A stretch of 64,000 nt of DNA from positions 40,022-104,021 of the forward strand of contig JADDOH010000318.1 in the NCBI GenBank assembly GCA_016648135.1. Direction: 5' to 3'. The position numbers and the translations under genes are program-made. The first letter of the stretch is position 1; each line of letters begins with the position of its first letter. The notes under the pieces were generated by a model, which saw nothing but the letters and a program-made list of their open reading frames with translations, had not been told where the DNA came from and did no database searches. This DNA is from Agrypnia vestita. Taxonomy: Eukaryota; Arthropoda; Insecta; Trichoptera; Phryganeidae. Below are positions 1 to 11,199 of this stretch, in pieces.

Positions 1-1260
1 GGTTCAAGGTATTGCATGTCAAAAAATCTGTTCGCCACGAAAATAGGTCACATTTTAAATATATCACATTAAAATACGACAAATTTTAGATATCTTAAAA
101 AGTATACTACGTAGGTGTTACCACATAGTGTCAGTTTATTTATCGTTACGTAGGAGGTATGAAATAGCACGCTCAGTCAATATCGCAACGCCGTGGCTTG
201 AACTATCCGTGAACTATCCGATCGGGACAAAAGACAAAGATTTAAAGAGCGCGCGGCCGAGGTAAAACGTTCAGCTAATAATTCAGCATCTTATATAGCT
301 GCCGGTATTCTATCCTTGAATTCACATTAATTTTAAAAATATTAAAGTAAAACGCGTCGCATAAATCAAGGGATAAATGTTTCAATGTACCTAACTACAA
401 AATATTCAGGAAGAAAATCTAACGATATTTAAAAAAATATTATTATCAAAAGAAAATTTCATTATCATGCATGCCCAGAAAACGATACACAGAAAAATAA
501 AAATAAAATCAATTCCAAAACAAGCTAGTAATATTTTATCATAAGACAATAAATTGTTTCGTCAGAGTATACGTTCTTGTGATATTATTATTCCTATAGC
601 ACGTCCAATAAATCGGAGTCAAAAATCTATTTTAGGGGATTATGTAAAAATGAATCAATACGTCTTTTCTATAAATCCTCGGAATACAGTGGTAGGTTCC
701 GCGGATAAATTTAGCCATAACTGCCATGATCTGGTGATCTAGGGTATGTGGGAGACCCATAACGTGTGATTTATCTCAATCCCCACATAAGAAGGTTTTA
801 TTTCATATCATTAGGTCCCCACTCGGCTTTCATCTGAGACAGACAGTGCAATAATTCTACATATTTTACCCACGTAAATTCCACAATATCTACAAAAAAT
901 ATATATTTTATATTACTATACATTTCTCAATATGTCGAAAATTTTCTGCTGTGGACGAAATTGTTTACAGGTGATTTATTACTTCATTTTTATTATAGAC
1001 GTGCCGATGAGTACCCTTGGGATAACATGGTATTATCTGGTTACATCAAAATGACATGTTAAGCTTCAAAGTTTTGAAATTTTATATTTAGATTTCTTCA
1101 GAGTTTGTTCAAATTCGAACCGGAGTTTTTCCGCAGTGTTTTAATAATTTTATTTAACTTGTATAAAAGAGAATGAATTAAGATTCCAGTTCAAGATAGT
1201 CCAAGGTTTAAGAGAAGATGAGATAGAATTATTGAAAAAATGCAAACGTTTAAAAATTAA
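1..1260. other. A+T-rich DNA, nothing recognised
   Basis: No supportable gene or element. A more GC-rich patch lies near 180-270 and another near 700-840. The longest open frame is about 62 codons and shows no domain. Confidence 0.5.
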
Positions 1261-1261
1261 A

Positions 1262-1375
1262 CTATATAAATTTATAAAACACTTGTTTAAGACCACTTGA
1301 GTTTTATTAAACACTTCTAGTTTCGATGAATACAGATGTTCTCATCTACAGGTGAGAATACAAACTAAAGTGCAT
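1262..1375 (-). repeat. Penelope-type terminal fragment with decayed hammerhead-like motif (family E)
   Basis: Read on the minus strand, a GATGA/TCATC stem is followed by GAAACTAG (GAAAC complement at 1320-1324) and then by a tail resembling AAGTGGTCTTAAACAAGTG. That tail is like the ends of the hammerhead-bearing repeats elsewhere in the window. The strict CUGANGA box is not present: CTGTAGA is seen instead. The fragment is probably the inverted partner of the plus-strand copy at 1610-1745. I infer a Penelope-like origin, and the ribozyme is probably dead. Confidence 0.4.
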
Positions 1376-1485
1376 TGGAATTAAATGAAATATCTTTGGT
1401 AATTATAGACACACTTTATATTTATATCCTCAATTAATTGATTAATCTTATAGTTATGTAGTGTTTTGTTCTCACTGTATTGTCA

Positions 1486-1575
1486 GCTGCTCATCTCGGC
1501 ACAGGTTCTTCCTAATGAGATGAGCGGCTCCATTTCCTGTCATTTATCAAAATGAAGATAAATAAAGTAAATAAG
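1486..1575 (+). mobile_element. LINE-like 3' end: stem-loop plus A-rich tail
   Basis: A 12-bp stem (1486-1497 with 1517-1528, one mismatch) is followed about 25 bases later by an AAGATAAATAAAGTAAATAA-like tail. The same architecture recurs at 8.9, 20.1, 20.6 and 27.6 kb. Stem-loops just before simple tails are recognised by the reverse transcriptase of some LINE families. No coding remnant lies upstream, so this would be a severely 5'-truncated copy. Confidence 0.4.
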
Positions 1576-1609
1576 GGTGGATGGGATTATGTGGGGGGGG
1601 GGGGGGAAC

Positions 1610-1745
1610 TATAGATGTCGTCATCTACAGGTGTGTTCTCACTTGTAGATGAGAACATCTGTAGGTCTTGAAACTAGTTGTGTTTACTAAAAATCAAATG
1701 TTGTAAAACAAGTTAAACATGTGTTTTATTTTTTATATGATAGAC
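1610..1745 (+). repeat. Penelope-type terminal fragment (family E, plus copy)
   Basis: This copy shares the GATGAGAACATCTGTA core and the GAAACTAG box (1670-1677) with the minus copy at 1262-1375, followed by a GTGTTTACTAAA tail. Together they look like an inverted pair around about 230 bases that contain a run of 14 G (1593-1606). The hammerhead core is incomplete (TTGTAGA). Assignment rests on architecture only. Confidence 0.4.
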
Positions 1746-1748
1746 GGT

Positions 1749-1941
1749 CGCATTATGAAAATAGCAATATTGCTATTTCTGTATCTTGAAAGTAATTGTA
1801 AAATATTGTAATTAAATTCACAATTTTTGAATTATTTACTTTTTAGAGCTTTCTGATTGAATGAATTTAATAATTTCAAACCTGTCAAAATTAAAACGTC
1901 AAAATTGATGGCATTATAATGTTATACAATAACTATTAGAA
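1749..1941 (+). mobile_element. Foldback MITE fragment, related to the copy at 47974-48253
   Basis: It begins with GCATTATGAAAATAGCAATATT-like sequence and keeps the internal AAAACGTCAAAATTG and GTTATACAATAACT blocks of the 48-kb element. The distal TAGCAATATTGC arm is missing, so the copy is truncated on its right side. It is non-coding. Confidence 0.6.
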
Positions 1942-1950
1942 TATGACCTT

Positions 1951-3048
1951 AATAGAATATTAATCAATCATGTCATTCCACAAAGTGAATGCCAAATCAA
2001 TAAAAAATAGAAAAATTAAGCAATAGATATATTAGAACATTTCCAACCACAGACCAACAAAATATATATAAACATGAACTTACATGATTTTTTTGGTACA
2101 CGGCCTGATTTCATGGCTTGTTCTAGAAGTTAGCCTTAAAAAGTCCCACTCCACCCAAGGAAGATTCCGTGCGCAGTGTGGCAACTTCTTACTCACCAAA
2201 CTACCCATAAGTAATTACTATCCTACATAACATTGCCAAAAGTCAATTTAGTACTCTATAGTCAAGGTATTTTTAGATTCATGAGAAGGTTAAAGATGAA
2301 AATTACTTGACAAATACATTTTTTTTTCATTTATTTTATTTAAAAACAATTATAAAATATATTTATCACACCTTCAGAGCAAGACTTTCATAACCTATGC
2401 AAACCAAATTTTTTTTTTGAGTTAAGAATATCATATTCCCAAACATAAGTAGTACCTACTTCAACATATCAAAATATAATTTTCGTTTGAATTTTCATTA
2501 TTGTTTTGCAAGGTAAGGTGAAAAAAAAAATGATAAGAAAGATGAAAAAAAATTACAAGAATTAACTCTTTTAGTACCTACTTAAAGTTTTATTTGGTTT
2601 AAGAAAGTGAAAAAATGCCCCACTATATTTTGGAAAGGTAACATAATATAGTTTTTCGATCGGGGTGCGATATTGCAGCGACCTTTGAAATTCGCATACA
2701 AATACCAGCTGGCCACTATTCAATTTCTAGTTCAGCGAATTCACCAGCTCCAGGAAATATTAAATATTTGACGGGAAGGCTCAATATTCATATTGCCAGG
2801 TGCCTTTCCAGTGCCTCCGTCCGAACCAACAATGCTCCCGCGTCAATATTGAACGTGCAGTACAGAGATCGAGCACCCAAATACGGAATGGCCGAGCAAA
2901 CTGCAGCTGTAAGGGATGAAATAATGGACTCTCGATGTGCTCTCATTATGAATTGTATTTGTCTCAGGTGCTTGTTAAACATGCAAGACAATCGTAATAT
3001 CATGAAATAAGTAGTTGCATTTTCACTGAAATTTTATTTTTGGAGCAC
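1951..3048. other. A+T-rich DNA, nothing recognised
   Basis: A- and T-tracts (2320-2330, 2519-2560) and a slightly GC-richer stretch at 2640-2960. The latter holds open frames of 71-80 codons on both strands, without recognisable motifs. Confidence 0.5.
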
Positions 3049-3152
3049 GATGTTATTCCAAAAGCCAATGCCATTCCAAATGTCGATGTCATTCCAAAAG
3101 CTAATGTCATTCCAAAAGCCAATGTCAATCTACGATTTCATTCCAAAAGCCA
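3049..3152. repeat. Short 18-bp minisatellite
   Basis: Five to six degenerate copies of an 18-bp unit close to AATGTCATTCCAAAAGCC. One copy is shortened and another is interrupted by a divergent stretch at 3124-3138. No long reading frame supports a coding repeat. Confidence 0.75.
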
Positions 3153-3159
3153 CGCTTTG

Positions 3160-4020
3160 GAAGGCTAATTATAGGAAAACTTATGACTGACCAGAAAATC
3201 TTATACTGACCTCAGTAAAAGGTGGTTTTTGAGATGTTGGAACTTTAATGAATTTCGTGAAAATCGACACCAGGCATCAGTTTATGTAGTGCCCGAATTA
3301 TTAATTATAGAAAAAAAAAATTATATAAAAACCTGGCAAGTTATTTTAAATAATATTCACATATATTTTCATGCTTATTTACCATTACGCTACAATTGAA
3401 AATATAGTTTTATTATTGTTTCCTTATTTATTATCTATTCATTCAAATTTAGTAATCTGTGCTCTGAAATCCTGTTACAATTTTTTTTAATAGAGATTTA
3501 TACAAAAGTTTTATTTATTTTCAAAATAGTGTAAGTATACATACTATCAGCACATATAGAACTTTGTATACTTACCAATATTATAGGCAGACATTGTAAT
3601 TTGATGAAATATTATTGATAAATTGTTTGAAGTTTATAATAAAAATTTTGAGAATGGATCAACGTATATTACCATTTCAATATGTAAATATATACACGAT
3701 TCCAGCATTATTCCTGTTCGTCACGATGAAAAAACTGGTCCTGATGTCAGATGTCAGCACAATTTTTCTGCTTTGAAATTTTTAAGAAAATTAAAATACC
3801 TAGGATAAAAAATGGCAAGTTTGTTTACTAATTTCTTTAATCCACTGTCTCAACGTGGGTAGGGATTATAGAAACCCGACTTGGGGGAGGCGTGAGACAT
3901 TTCCAACCACTATTAATAATTCTAATTGATTTTATAGACTGCGTAATATGTGAGATGATTTCTTGTTTCCTACCGCAGTTAATAAATAGGCAGCAACGGA
4001 AAAAGTGTAAAGTTTCTTAA
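3160..4020. other. A+T-rich DNA, nothing recognised
   Basis: The open frame of 61 codons at 3623-3808 has no motif. A GC-richer patch at 3850-3900 was not assigned. Confidence 0.5.
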
Positions 4021-4029
4021 GGCTCTCCC

Positions 4030-4180
4030 TACATTCCCCTTTTTCTTCAGCCTTCGTCTTTCCACTGCTGAATATAGGCCTCTTCCTTATTTTTCCATTC
4101 TTCCCTGTTGTTGGCTAATTGTAGGCATTTCTTTCCCCCCACAGCGACAATATCTTTCACATTTTTCATTTTCACATTCG
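4030..4180 (-). pseudogene. RTE-type LINE ORF2, extreme C-terminus
   Basis: The minus-strand translation gives a segment with VKDIVAVGGKK, then NREEWKNKEEAYIQQW and a stop near 4047. It matches the conserved end of RTE-clade ORF2 proteins, after the W-x-DDIVK segment and before the final EAY-QQW motif. The copies at 24.8, 33.0 and 60.8 kb carry the same ending, so they support one another. Everything upstream (endonuclease and reverse transcriptase) is missing, as expected for a 5'-truncated insertion. Apparent extension of the frame to 4283 is chance sequence. Confidence 0.75.
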
Positions 4181-4184
4181 CTTT

Positions 4185-5236
4185 AAGATTATAAAAATCT
4201 GCTAATATTTGATAATAGAAATCTGATAATAAATATTTTCTCAATACAGATTTGTAATCGCATACAATGAGATATTTTCCCAAACGATTATTGTAAATGT
4301 AAGAATATTCAAAACGTTTTTGCTGCTTCTGAGTAAATTTTTTTCATTTTAAAAATAAATCTGAGTGTGAAACTTGCCTCTAGCGGCTGATGGATGAAGC
4401 TGTGACGCTAAATCTGCGACTGCAGTTAATGACGAAAACATTGGATCTGTCAAAAGCAAACAACGAGAATGAGCGAGTATGATGGATCTCTTTTTAAAAG
4501 CTTTACACAGAATTTATTTGCTCGTTACGTTAAGTGAATTATTTCACGCTTTTCTGCAGATTTTTTCCCTCGATTTAAATAAAAATGTTTTACGCCATTC
4601 AAAAATGTAATATTTTACCTAATGATTTCCGATCAAAAACATAAGCCTACGATTTTAATTTAATAACCCGGAAACATTTATTTCTTAATATTGTAATAAG
4701 AATTTAAAAACGAGAGGAACTGCACTGGATGATTAAAAAAATCGAGTTCGTAGAAATTGCGTCGTGGGCGCGTTGACAGCTTAAATATTGTTGTTTCGAT
4801 AAGCAAGCGAAAACCATAGATTTGGATATAAAGTAAACTGAGAATCCCTGAAAAATTATCAGAGACTAGTCGAACTTAATAATGACGCACAGAATAGTGA
4901 TCCAGCTAAAGTTTGTGTCTAGTGACTTTTTTTTTGATAAAATTTTGGATTCCCGCCATGGCAAACCCGCGACAATACGTTACAGACGTGATGTGGATGT
5001 AATTTTTTAACATACAGATAATCCTCAGGTCGTTAATAATCCAGATAGTTTGTCCTCGTGTGGCATTTAAGTATATTCTCAAACTTTTTATAACCATTGG
5101 GGAAATAACTATTTTTTTATGGTTGAGAAATAAAAATCACTGTAAAAAAATTATTCAATTTTTTGGCATAGTTTTATAATAATAAGCATATATGTGATAT
5201 GTTTTTAGCGAAAACATCTCTATCTTTTTATATTAT
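4185..5236. other. A+T-rich DNA, nothing recognised
   Basis: The patch 4380-4480 is less A+T-rich and was not assigned. No convincing frame or repeat was seen. Confidence 0.5.
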
Positions 5237-5790
5237 TGTAACGTGATAATGGAATTCGGAGAAATTTAAGCACGATTGGAAACCCTCGTAAGGTTACTAT
5301 GGAACAAAACTATCGAATCCTCTAGGATCTTCCACTACATTCTGGAACACACTACCACACTCTGGAATGAGCTACAACGTTCGAGAAATATCTAAAAAAA
5401 TAAGTAAACGACGAAAACAAATAAGAAACGTCTGGAACATTCGGAAATACAAAAGATTTGCTATAAAAGTCACGGTCATGATTTAGTTTTATTTCGATGT
5501 TTTTATCAGTGCGAGATTAGCGACAAACCGTGGCGATCAGTGTTGGCTACGCATGTGTGATACCAGTAACGCGCAGATTAATAAAGCGAAAAACTTACAT
5601 GCGATATTTTAACAGAAAATTCTCAAAAGAGTTACCCAGTGAACGAGTGATAAATTGCGAAATAGTGTGATTTAAAGAAAAGTGTATCAATTTAATTCGT
5701 GTTAATGTGACTTTGCCTATTTAATAATTAATAAATCACTAATTAATTTTCAGTGTTTTCTTTTGTCTCCTACAGCCACGCCACGTGACA
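5237..5790 (+). repeat. Solo LTR, family 1 (plus)
   Basis: It starts TGTAACGTG and ends CCACGTGACA, as LTRs do (TG...CA). A TATA box (TATAAAAG, 5462) and an AATAAA signal (5730-5735) are in the right order. Flanks TTAT/TAAT look like a worn 4-bp duplication of the kind Ty3-type integrases leave. Just before the end, a pyrimidine tract plus CTACAG resembles a 3' splice site. No internal gene is attached on either side, so this is a solo LTR. Relatives lie at 7.3, 15.2, 26.2, 40.8, 46.0 and 61.8 kb. Confidence 0.75.
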
Positions 5791-7281
5791 TAATTTTCAC
5801 ATATATTATATTCATTAAATATTTATGTTTTTTACTCTGATATCTCTCAAGGACTCTCTATCAGGGTCAATAACAACCTGTTGACGATTTGTTTGTCAAT
5901 AAAAAATAAATTAAAATACGGTATTTAATTTCCCGAATAAAATACAAAAGCAAAAGCAAATTAAGGCCAAGATTGTAAACAATTTTGAATTAAGCTTTTC
6001 TTGATTCATTTGTAAATTTTCAAAATTCATTTTCTTACAGAAATTCACTGTTCGTGCTTGAAATCGATGCTTTGTCTTTCTCAGTACTTGGTGGCTCGAT
6101 CTGTTTCGTAACTTTTTCATTGTTCGAAAGCGCCCACCCCAACAAGTGTGAAGTGAGATATACTCTCACGGGGCTTTCCTTGGGGGAGGTGAGTACTACG
6201 TGCCCCACTCGATGCTGCAACAACCGAATGCTTTCTTTTAAAGGCTGTGTTTGTACGAAAGTTAAAATATGATCGTTAATTACACTTTATTCAGACGAAA
6301 AAATGAATGAAAAATAACTCAATTTTAAGAAAAAACTACGGTAATAACTGTATTATTAACAGAGTCCTAGATACCTATGACACGGCCTTTGCAGATCTCG
6401 ATATTTTATATTTAAGTTTTGAGCAGTTTGCAAAATTCCTTACGTATAAACTCGCGCGATGACATTTTTCTTCCCACACACGTGAACACAACCACGAACA
6501 CATAAAAATGCGTACACCCAGGGACACATAAAAACACACAAATACATACACTCACACAAACTCACTATTTGACATATTGTTTTTTCTTATTTTTTTATCG
6601 ATCCTCGTATATTCCTATGTATATATGTGTTTTCTTGTAATTTGCCCAAGGCTTTGTGCATCAATAATTTATTGTTTTTTTAAAAGATTAATTCATTAAA
6701 TGGCTGTAAGAAAACCATTAAATGAAAAATATAATAACTAAAAACATGTAATCGAGGATGTTACAGCACTTAGCAAATTTTACAGTAATTTAATAGAAAT
6801 CACAAGAAATGCTTAGAAATCAGTGCGAAATTTTATTCTTTATTTAAGGGGCGACGTAACCGCTGCGCACATCAGTTAAAAAAGTTAAGCGAGCGCAAAG
6901 GACAAATGTTAAATACAGAAGAACAGAAATTGAAAGCTAGACCGTTAACCATAATGTAATTGAAGATTTTATATTTTAATACTCCCATTTCGAGAAGAGG
7001 GAAGGAAAGTTATTGTTGTGGGAAGCGTGCCAGGAAGGAGACCTCGTGGATGATCCCCTGAGCTTTGCACCGATCTAACCTTAGTTTAAGAAACCTGGAA
7101 TGGGAGCTAACCGAGATCACGACTCTGAACATGAAGCATACGATAAACAGAGAGAGAATTATTGAAATTAAACTTTCCATTTTTTTTTAATTCATTTAAA
7201 TTAATTTAAACTATTAAATATTATTAAATTCTAAGTAGATTAGCTAATAAATTTAATAATGCACATTGATATTCTTTATAA
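5791..7281. other. A+T-rich DNA with a CA-rich stretch
   Basis: A degenerate CA/ACACA-rich stretch runs at 6470-6570. Short overlapping frames at 5911-6272 on both strands lack motifs. Nothing else was recognised. Confidence 0.5.
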
Positions 7282-8123
7282 TGTCACGGGACATGACAAT
7301 AATGGGAGGCAAATGGAATACTTAAAATAATACAAACTTTTATTTATTACGCAAAAAAACATTGGACACAAATAAAATTGGAACACTGGTCTAAAATTTA
7401 TATTTGATAAATGTTTCTGGAATAATTCGATTCACTTATTATTTAATTGTTTCTTAATTCTCACGAATTCAGGCTATTTTATTGGTTGTATAACATTCTA
7501 GAAAGATTGGTTCAACATTTGTAAGTTGAAAAACTCTAGTCCGTCGGTAGGAACTTCCTTTATTTATTATTGCTGGAATAAACTACTGATAACACTGCGC
7601 TCGCTTCGTTGCTAATTCATGGCGATTAAATGCCACGAACGTCTGACGCCCTTATATTTCGCCCCTTCAGGGTAGGTAATAAGTGACATTGGAGTGGTTT
7701 TGATATAATGTGTTTTAAACATTCAAAATGTGATATTAAAATTATTGACATTTTTTTCAAATTATAAGTTTAACCACTTAATAACTATAAAGAGACATGT
7801 AATATTCACTAACTGATCTTTACCTGGAATAGAAATAGAAAAAGTATGAATGTTTTTATTCATAACTCATTATGGCCAATTGCGGTTAGTGATTTTTACT
7901 TCTAAAAGGACGATTTATAGGTTAATAAATGTATTTTTCGATCTTTTGAGACCTTATGATAACTGCCTAGTCATTTCGAGAGACTTGTGGAGCGTTCTAG
8001 AGCTTACGAGAAACCCTAGACGTTTCCAGAGTATTCCGTAGTGTGGTTGTCAGTAAAACCGAGTGATAGATTTCGAGAGGTTTTGACAGCGCGTAACTTT
8101 TTGGTTACTAACATTTCGTGAAA
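7282..8123 (-). repeat. Solo LTR, family 1 (minus)
   Basis: The low-coordinate edge begins TGTCACGGGACATGACA, the reverse complement of the family's CCCGTGACA end. The high-coordinate edge is worn (TTTCGTGAAA where relatives have CCGTTACA). Flanks are ATAA and ATAT. At about 840 bp it is longer than the other copies, so it may hold an insertion. The right boundary is approximate. Confidence 0.6.
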
Positions 8124-8880
8124 ATATTATAATACGATAGACTCAATTATAAACTACAGCTAAAACAGTTACTAACTAATGCTTCAAATATGTAGACAAA
8201 CTAAAACGACTACAATAGAGAAAAATTAAAACTATCGTTAATAAAACACAAAAAGAAGCATGCATGTTTAGACCAGCCAGATAACCCTTACTTTAAATAT
8301 GTAAAATCTTACCAATACAAAAAAATCTTCTTCAAAAGCAGACGAAAACAATTTTATATTTCCCACAACATAGTTTAACCTTTCCTTTTCCCCATTCATC
8401 TCCTTCTCGTCTCGTTACCATGGAACTAGTTTTGTCACTGTACGCTGTATATCATTTATTTCAAATGGCAAAAAACAGCAAGTGCTACTTTAGTTAAGAT
8501 AAAAAATACCCCTTGTTTGTTTGTTCATCCCTGAAGCGATACTTCCAGCGCGGCGGCGGCTGCGAGAGCGGCCCTTATTCCTGGGGGTGTTTGTTCGCAC
8601 TCCAATTATATTTATTCCAATACCTGAGGTCGCAAAGGGTGAAATAAGCCGATACCTCCGATTCCTGTTGGGTAAGCGTTACAGGGGTGTGATTTCATTA
8701 GGAATTAACTGGGAATTTTGTGAACTTAAATATTTATTAAGGATACCTAGCCAAATATTTTACGTACATGAACACATTTTCCGCAACCTCAACGGGACTC
8801 CCGTTAGTCGCCAGGCAAATATTTATTATATATATCAAAAAAAAAGTTAATTAATGGAAATAATGAATATGTACCAAAAA
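8124..8880. other. Unassigned DNA with one 109-codon open frame
   Basis: The frame at 8521-8850 (plus) begins with an Arg/Pro-rich segment from a GC-rich patch at 8545-8590 and shows no domain, signal or start context. I do not call it a gene. Confidence 0.5.
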
Positions 8881-8884
8881 TGAC

Positions 8885-9025
8885 ATATATTTATTTATTT
8901 ATTCAATAGGTAAATTACATATGATTTTTTTACAACAATAATAACTAATAGATAATAATAATCAAATTATTATATATGTTATACCTCACCAAAAAAAATC
9001 AAGGTTCTTGAGTGTGGTGAGGGAT
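8885..9025 (-). mobile_element. LINE-like 3' end: stem-loop plus AAAT tail (minus)
   Basis: On the minus strand an 8-bp stem (CCTCACCA 8984-8991 with TGGTGAGG 9015-9022) is followed by A+T-rich sequence and an AAATAAATAAATAAATA tail (8885-8905). It has the same stem-loop-plus-tail architecture as at 1.5, 20.6 and 27.6 kb. No ORF2 remnant is directly attached, although a LINE C-terminal relic on the same strand lies just upstream at 9105-9500 and could belong to the same insertion. Confidence 0.5.
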
Positions 9026-9104
9026 AATCACTTACAAAGAAAAAAATTATATCAATAAAACAAAAATTTCAAAAGAATTCCTATGTTAATTTTTTTTCAA
9101 CTAA

Positions 9105-9500
9105 CCATCACGCCGTTTCCTTTCCGTAGGCAGAGAGGATAGAACGCCATGTTATTCTATCACACCACTTTTGCTCCGGCTACATTCATACATCTCAAAT
9201 ATGTTCTACGTTGTTGGTTGTTGAGGCTTTTAACAGGGCATCCTGCAATACTTGTGATATCTGATCGTGCCAGGTTTTTTGCGGACGCCCTCTATTCCTG
9301 TTGCCTTCAACACTCGCTCCATATATTGTCTTAACCAATTTTCTCACTCATACGTTCCACATCACCAAAGCATCTTAGCGCTCCTTTCTTTATTCTATCT
9401 ACCATACTACAGCCAGCATTACTTTCACTTCTGATTTGTTCATTTCTCACTCTATCGACCAAAGATTTTCCATACAAGCGTCTGTCTTAGTGACCGCATT
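9105..9500 (-). pseudogene. LINE ORF2 C-terminal relic (minus)
   Basis: The minus-strand translation, broken by several stops, includes IYGASVEGNRNRGRPQKTWH followed by DQISQVL. This is the pattern of the ORF2 C-terminal tail in RTE/jockey-type LINEs, where a G-R-G-R-P-x-x-x-W motif follows the thumb and connection region. Upstream residues (MWNV, VRKLVKTIYG) fit the preceding W-GHV-R-M segment in worn form. A LINE 3' end with stem-loop follows at 8885-9025. The exact clade is uncertain. Confidence 0.6.
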
Positions 9501-9985
9501 TCCACCAATTTTTCAATAAAGAAAATATTATTATTATCTCAAAAGAAAATGTTGTACGAATGTATGAGTTAAACAATTAACACAGCATTCACTAAATGAG
9601 AGATTTAAATACCTAATGTACATTCCGGCAGTAACTTATGATTCATATCCAAAGGGCTACCGTACCGATTGTTCTGAAGTCGCCAGACGACAAATTATAT
9701 GAACCGTATTCGATATGCTTAGTACTTTTTCTTACTAACAATACAAAACAGGTACTCAATATACTCAGACAACTGTCATTTAAAGCATCATATTGTTCAG
9801 GATGACATCCCATGTGTACATAATTCCAATTGCATGCAATGTGATCTTAGTATTAACATAACAATTAAATAAAAATACCCTTACAAAAAATGTTATTACT
9901 TAATAAGTATTATCTCATCATTATCATTATCTTCATTCCCTTCTCTTAGTAGGGTCGGGGGCCCAAAGACTCGATCAGGTGCTTC
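9501..9985. other. A+T-rich DNA, nothing recognised
   Basis: No supported frame or repeat. Confidence 0.5.
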
Positions 9986-9989
9986 CATA

Positions 9990-10300
9990 TTCCCTTATCC
10001 TGTGCTGCTTCCGTATGAGTTAATCAATCCAGACCCATTCTGTTTTCATACACTTTTTTGTTGTGGTTTCTCCCGGCTTAATCTGGGGCGACCTACCCTT
10101 CGCCTTTCTTCCGGGGTTGCCGAGAGGATACTTCTTGGTACTCATTCCTCTGGCATTCATAGCACATGTCCAAGCCACCTCATTTGTAATTTTTCTACGC
10201 AGGAGTAGGGGTTCCAAGCCGAGCGTGTGCCTTATGTTGGCACTTCTAACTCTGTACATCACTGTGACTCGCGCTACCCTCCTTAAAAAAAAATTAGATT
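9990..10300 (-). pseudogene. LINE ORF2 C-terminal relic (minus), different family
   Basis: The minus-strand frame 10262-10020 contains VAWTCAMNARGMSTKKYPLG followed by NPGRKAKGRSPQ. This resembles the W-x-GHV-x-RM...P-K-x...GxRxxGRPxxRW tail of non-LTR retrotransposon ORF2. The region is clearly more GC-rich than its surroundings, as coding-derived DNA would be. It differs from the RTE copies at 4.0, 24.8 and 33.0 kb and from the relic at 9.1 kb, so it is probably a separate family. Confidence 0.5.
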
Positions 10301-10309
10301 GTTTATATT

Positions 10310-10570
10310 AGGTTGATATAATTTATTGTTCACTTTTTCGGGTCCCAGTGGTGCAAGATATGAGGGAGTTTATTAAAAGTGGGTCGTTCATGTTGAGTTC
10401 ACTTTCGCACCGTTCATTAGTTCAGTAGTCGTTTAAAAAAATTGACATTTCCAGTCGGTATGAAACGATATGGACATTGATTCAACCCCGCCCCGATAAG
10501 TTCACTTAAATGAACGACTAGATGAAAGATAGTTCAGTTAACTGAATGAAACTTCCCGTCGCTACTACAT
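10310..10570. repeat. GTTCA-rich repeat block
   Basis: Several GTTCA/TGAAC words occur in both orientations, for example GTTCACTTAAATGAAC (10500-10515) and AGTTCAGTTAACTGAATGAA (10531-10550). These are small palindromes. This could be the remnant of a terminal-inverted-repeat element, but no target duplication was found. Confidence 0.35.
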
Positions 10571-11055
10571 ATACATACTTGGACTTTAAACAGTTCTTTA
10601 GAGTTTAGTATAAAAAAAACTAATGCATGATAAACTTTCTACCAAGTGGTTTTTTAGCGTTAAAAATATGTCTGTCCTTACACGAGCGTGTTAGAAAATT
10701 TTACACGATATTTATTTTCCAAAAACATAAAAAGTGTAATTAATGTCTCCTCGTTATTTACAAACTCCAATGTAAACAAACGCATGAGAAGCAGCTGCTT
10801 TATTGTGTGCTTTTAAATTAACAAAGAGAACAGGCGTGGTGCGAACACATTAAAAAGGGCAAGTGTTTTCTTTGTTTAAAACAGCGGTCCTAAACCATTT
10901 TAGTCTCACGAATCCCAACATTTTTAAAATGGAGAAGTTTCATGATTTTGATAATACTATATTTAATTTTATGGAATTAAAATATAGATCAAAATCAATA
11001 AACTAGTGAAAAAAAATGAAATCCGTCAATAAATAACAGACACAAAGTATATTAA
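10571..11055. other. A+T-rich DNA, nothing recognised
   Basis: No supported feature. Confidence 0.5.
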
Positions 11056-11059
11056 AGTA

Positions 11060-11195
11060 AGTGTATTTTAGCGCGGAATGATTGAGCTCAACTCGCCTGT
11101 GACGTCACGCGTCCGCATAGCCAGGCGCCGGAGAACGAGCCGCCATGTACACTGGGTATGAGAGATGACGTCATGAGACTCCGACACTTTGAATA
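11060..11195. repeat. GC-rich patch with TGACGTCA motifs
   Basis: It contains TGACGTCACGC (11100-11110) and a second TGACGTCAT (11166-11174). A patch with ATTTTAGC, a GAATTGA-like word and TGACGTCACGC in the same order occurs at 42048-42100, so the two may be copies of one non-autonomous element. TGACGTCA is also the CREB/ATF binding site, but there is no gene nearby. Confidence 0.35.
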
Positions 11196-11199
11196 AAAT

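Noticed and set aside
1593..1606. G-quadruplex
   Set aside because: A single run of 14 G without the four spaced runs of a classical motif.
3049..3152. CRISPR-like array
   Set aside because: Repeats are contiguous 18-bp units without spacers in a eukaryotic context. It is a minisatellite.
8521..8850. 109-codon open frame as a possible gene
   Set aside because: No domain, no homologous pattern, start context or neighbour. The Arg-rich start reflects a small GC-rich patch.
11100..11174. CREB-responsive promoter (two TGACGTCA sites)
   Set aside because: No gene or transcription start nearby, and a similar patch at 42 kb suggests a repeat.
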